Assembly (NCBI RefSeq): GCF_014836905.1
Contig: NZ_JACSPZ010000004.1
Span: 124,001-188,000, forward strand
Length of the DNA stretch: 64,000 nt
Reading direction: 5' to 3'
From: Solibacillus faecavium
GTDB taxonomy: Bacteria; Bacillota; Bacilli; Bacillales_A; Planococcaceae
Below, piece by piece: positions 62,607 through 64,000 of this stretch; the stretch's first letter is position 1, and the number at the start of each line of letters is the position of its first letter. The position numbers and the translations under genes are program-made. The notes below the pieces were generated by a model. It worked only from the letters and a program-made list of their open reading frames with translations, did no database searches and was not told where the DNA came from.

Positions 62607-63413
62607 TTAAATATGAACAACCATTGGATCTGTGATAATCTTTAAATTTTCTAAAGGATTTCTAACTCGTTTACTACCAAAAGGTGTATTAACGTCAACC
62701 CATGATTTATCCTTTGCAACACGATTAACAGTTGAAGTATTCGCTGGTGTAGGTTCACTGTTCCAATCGACTCTAAACTGAACAATTGCTCCCTTTTTCA
62801 ATTCTGTTATTGAAGGTACTTGTTTAACGGGACTGCTTTCTTCCCAAGCAATCGGCATAAATATAGTTCCAATTTGTAGCTTTTCTTTAACGAAAATTGT
62901 TGCACCCTGCCCCAACGTTCCAAATAATCCATACGACTTCCAGTCACATTTCTTAATACTTGAACCATCACTGAAATTCACACCGCTATCACATTCGTAA
63001 GGATCAGTTGAAATCCCCTTACAATTAGGGCAACGATAACCTTGCTCACCGATACTCGCTTTTAAATCTTCTAAAGTATTGAAAATTCGCACGTTATTAT
63101 CTTTAATTTCAGGCTGGTTACATTCTTGGTAGTAATTCATGTACCAGTAATTACGTTTTTCTTCCCATGCATTTAAAATTTCTGCTGCGTCCATTCCTGT
63201 TTTTTCAGCGTAATGATTAGCTCTATCGATAACCCATTTGAATTTGTCGCAATATTTATGGAAACAACTTTTGAAACCCGGTTCTCCATAAGTCCCAATT
63301 GAAGCTCTCTCTAAAGGGCACCCATCCGGATTAAAACAACCGCAACTTTTTCTCTCATTACAATCACTTTCAACTGATGCTTTTAAATTTTCGTAACCTG
63401 TTGTTCCAATCAT
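62607..63413 (-). CDS. Cysteine-rich phage protein, function unknown
   Basis: 268 residues. An N-terminal Cys cluster (CNERKSCGCFNPDGCPLERA ... SCFHKYCDKFKWVIDRANHYAEKTG), a middle zinc-ribbon-like YRCPNCKGIS...CDSG...KKCDWKSYG, and a C-terminal domain ending KRVRNPLENLKIITD. At least ten Cys suggest metal binding. GGGAGAATGAA before the ATG. Not recognised. Confidence 0.68.
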   Translation of the reverse strand: MIGTTGYENLKASVESDCNERKSCGCFNPDGCPLERASIGTYGEPGFKSCFHKYCDKFKWVIDRANHYAEKTGMDAAEILNAWEEKRNYWYMNYYQECNQPEIKDNNVRIFNTLEDLKASIGEQGYRCPNCKGISTDPYECDSGVNFSDGSSIKKCDWKSYGLFGTLGQGATIFVKEKLQIGTIFMPIAWEESSPVKQVPSITELKKGAIVQFRVDWNSEPTPANTSTVNRVAKDKSWVDVNTPFGSKRVRNPLENLKIITDPMVVHI

Positions 63414-63439
63414 TTCATTCTCCCTTTTCTGTCACGATG

Positions 63440-63508
63440 TGGTATAATCGTGTTAATAGAATTTTTCTAAACTTGCCGTTGATCGTTGCACCGATTAACG
63501 GTTTTTTT
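63440..63508 (+). ncRNA. Short plus-strand transcription unit D
   Basis: Extended -10 TGGTATAAT (63440-63448) and a ten-pair terminator CCGTTGATCG / CGATTAACGG with T7 (63476-63508). Predicted RNA about 53 nt; overlaps the 3' end of a tiny minus-strand ORF. Confidence 0.5.
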
Positions 63509-63581
63509 GTGCCATAAAATACATAGCTTGTAAGCGTTGTTTGACTGTCATGATTCTCCACACTCTTGGTTTAATGCGCAT
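63495..63581 (-). CDS. Tiny basic ORF
   Basis: 28 residues: MRIKPRVWRIMTVKQRLQAM, YFMAQKNR. Strong ribosome site GGGGGG five bases before the ATG. Directly follows the regulator stop. Might be a leader or small regulator. Confidence 0.42.
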   Translation of the reverse strand: MRIKPRVWRIMTVKQRLQAMYFMAQKNR

Positions 63582-63591
63582 TTTGTCCCCC

Positions 63592-63864
63592 CTAAAAAAT
63601 TGATATAACACGTATAAATGCCGGTACTAGCGATAAAGCTTGTGATACGTTTGCAAAAATATCTGTGCCGAATAAAACTACCATTGCTTGAAATTCACAA
63701 TTTGTTACTTTAACCCATTCTCTAAAAGTGGCAATATCCGTTAACTTACGATTACTCTCAAATTTACTTATGCAGGAACGGCTGCGGTTTAATAAGTCAG
63801 CCAGTTCCTGTTGTGTAAACCCTGCCGTTTCTCTGAATCCTTTCAGTATCTTTCCATAGTCCAT
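63592..63864 (-). CDS. XRE-family regulator with hydrophobic tail
   Basis: 90 residues. Helix-turn-helix ILKGFRETAGFTQQELADLLNRSRSCISKFESNRKL (5-42), then a helical region and a hydrophobic C-terminus (ALSLVPAFIRVISIF) that could anchor or dimerise it. I chose the ATG at 63864 after GGGGGAG; an ATG at 63888 lies within the operator. Two GTTCC dyads precede it. Confidence 0.78.
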   Translation of the reverse strand: MDYGKILKGFRETAGFTQQELADLLNRSRSCISKFESNRKLTDIATFREWVKVTNCEFQAMVVLFGTDIFANVSQALSLVPAFIRVISIF

Positions 63865-63881
63865 TTTCGTTTCTCCCCCGT

Positions 63882-63923
63882 GTTCCAAAATGGAACGAGC
63901 CCTTTGATGTTCCAGCTAAGAAC
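63882..63923. promoter_or_regulatory. Two operator dyads upstream of the XRE regulator
   Basis: GTTCCAAAATGGAAC (63882-63896) and GTTCCAGCTAAGAAC (63909-63923), centres 27 bases apart. Likely binding sites for the adjacent regulator or another phage repressor. Confidence 0.65.
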
Positions 63924-63956
63924 ACATTTATTTGTGAAATAGAGATATACTTTAAT

Positions 63957-63974
63957 TAGCAAGATAACTTGCTA
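63957..63974. promoter_or_regulatory. 18-base palindrome at right edge
   Basis: TAGCAAG ATAA CTTGCTA, perfect seven-base arms. Looks like a separate operator. Beyond it the edge carries GGAG and AGGGCAATG followed by only three codons (MAQ stop), perhaps a leader peptide or a broken copy of the initiator start. Confidence 0.55.
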
Positions 63975-64000
63975 TTGAGCCATTGCCCTGGCTCTCCTAG

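Noticed and set aside
1-64000. tRNA, rRNA, CRISPR array, insertion sequence or integrase gene
   Set aside because: None seen; the integrase is presumably beyond the right edge.

Overview
The window comes from a low-GC Gram-positive chromosome. The host genes point to the Planococcaceae/Bacillaceae (Lysinibacillus- or Solibacillus-like); this is inferred from gene content, not proven. Markers are a split glycine decarboxylase (gcvPA/gcvPB), LipM octanoyltransferase, a YqhL rhodanese, a B12-dependent ribonucleotide reductase, a Bce-type sensor/transporter and Pho-box phosphate control.

Bases 1-19.9 kb are host chromosome. On the minus strand: a pst phosphate-uptake operon behind a PhoP box; a BceRS-BceAB antimicrobial-peptide response module whose permease is broken by a frameshift; a lipoprotein; tRNA hydroxylase TrhO; nrdJ behind tandem NrdR boxes; lipM; and gcvT-gcvPA-gcvPB under a tandem glycine riboswitch, preceded by aroK. 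Two genes, a YqjF-like DUF2071 gene and yqhL, are on the plus strand.

From about 20 kb to the right edge lies a prophage that runs off the window, at least 43 kb. No integrase is visible and it is presumably further right. Nearly all genes are on the minus strand, so the phage reads right to left. In transcription order: regulators and operators (63.5-64 kb); a recombination/replication module with an SbcC-like ATPase, RecT, an MBL-fold protein, a DnaD-like initiator carrying an internal iteron origin, and a DnaC-like loader (56.5-62.2 kb); nucleotide, DNA-processing and regulatory genes including dUTPase, RecU, a PP-loop enzyme and the ArpU late regulator (51-56 kb); then a PBSX/skin-like contractile-tail (myovirus) structural operon, terS to tail fibre (48-28 kb); then an accessory cassette (25.6-27.9 kb), lysis genes (23.3-25.3 kb) and more accessory genes (20.5-23.3 kb).

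The most interesting parts are these. A plus-strand cassette (50.2-51.1 kb) looks like a secreted four-cysteine toxin or bacteriocin with a small three-helix membrane partner. Four tiny plus-strand transcription units each pair an extended -10 element with an intrinsic terminator. A classic A AAA AAC slippery site lies in the tail chaperone gene. The replication initiator gene holds an iteron/AT-rich origin. The small terminase appears to start at ATT or to be frameshifted. Single-gene cassettes with their own terminators sit between the late promoter and terS. A LexA-like box lies between back-to-back divergent promoters.
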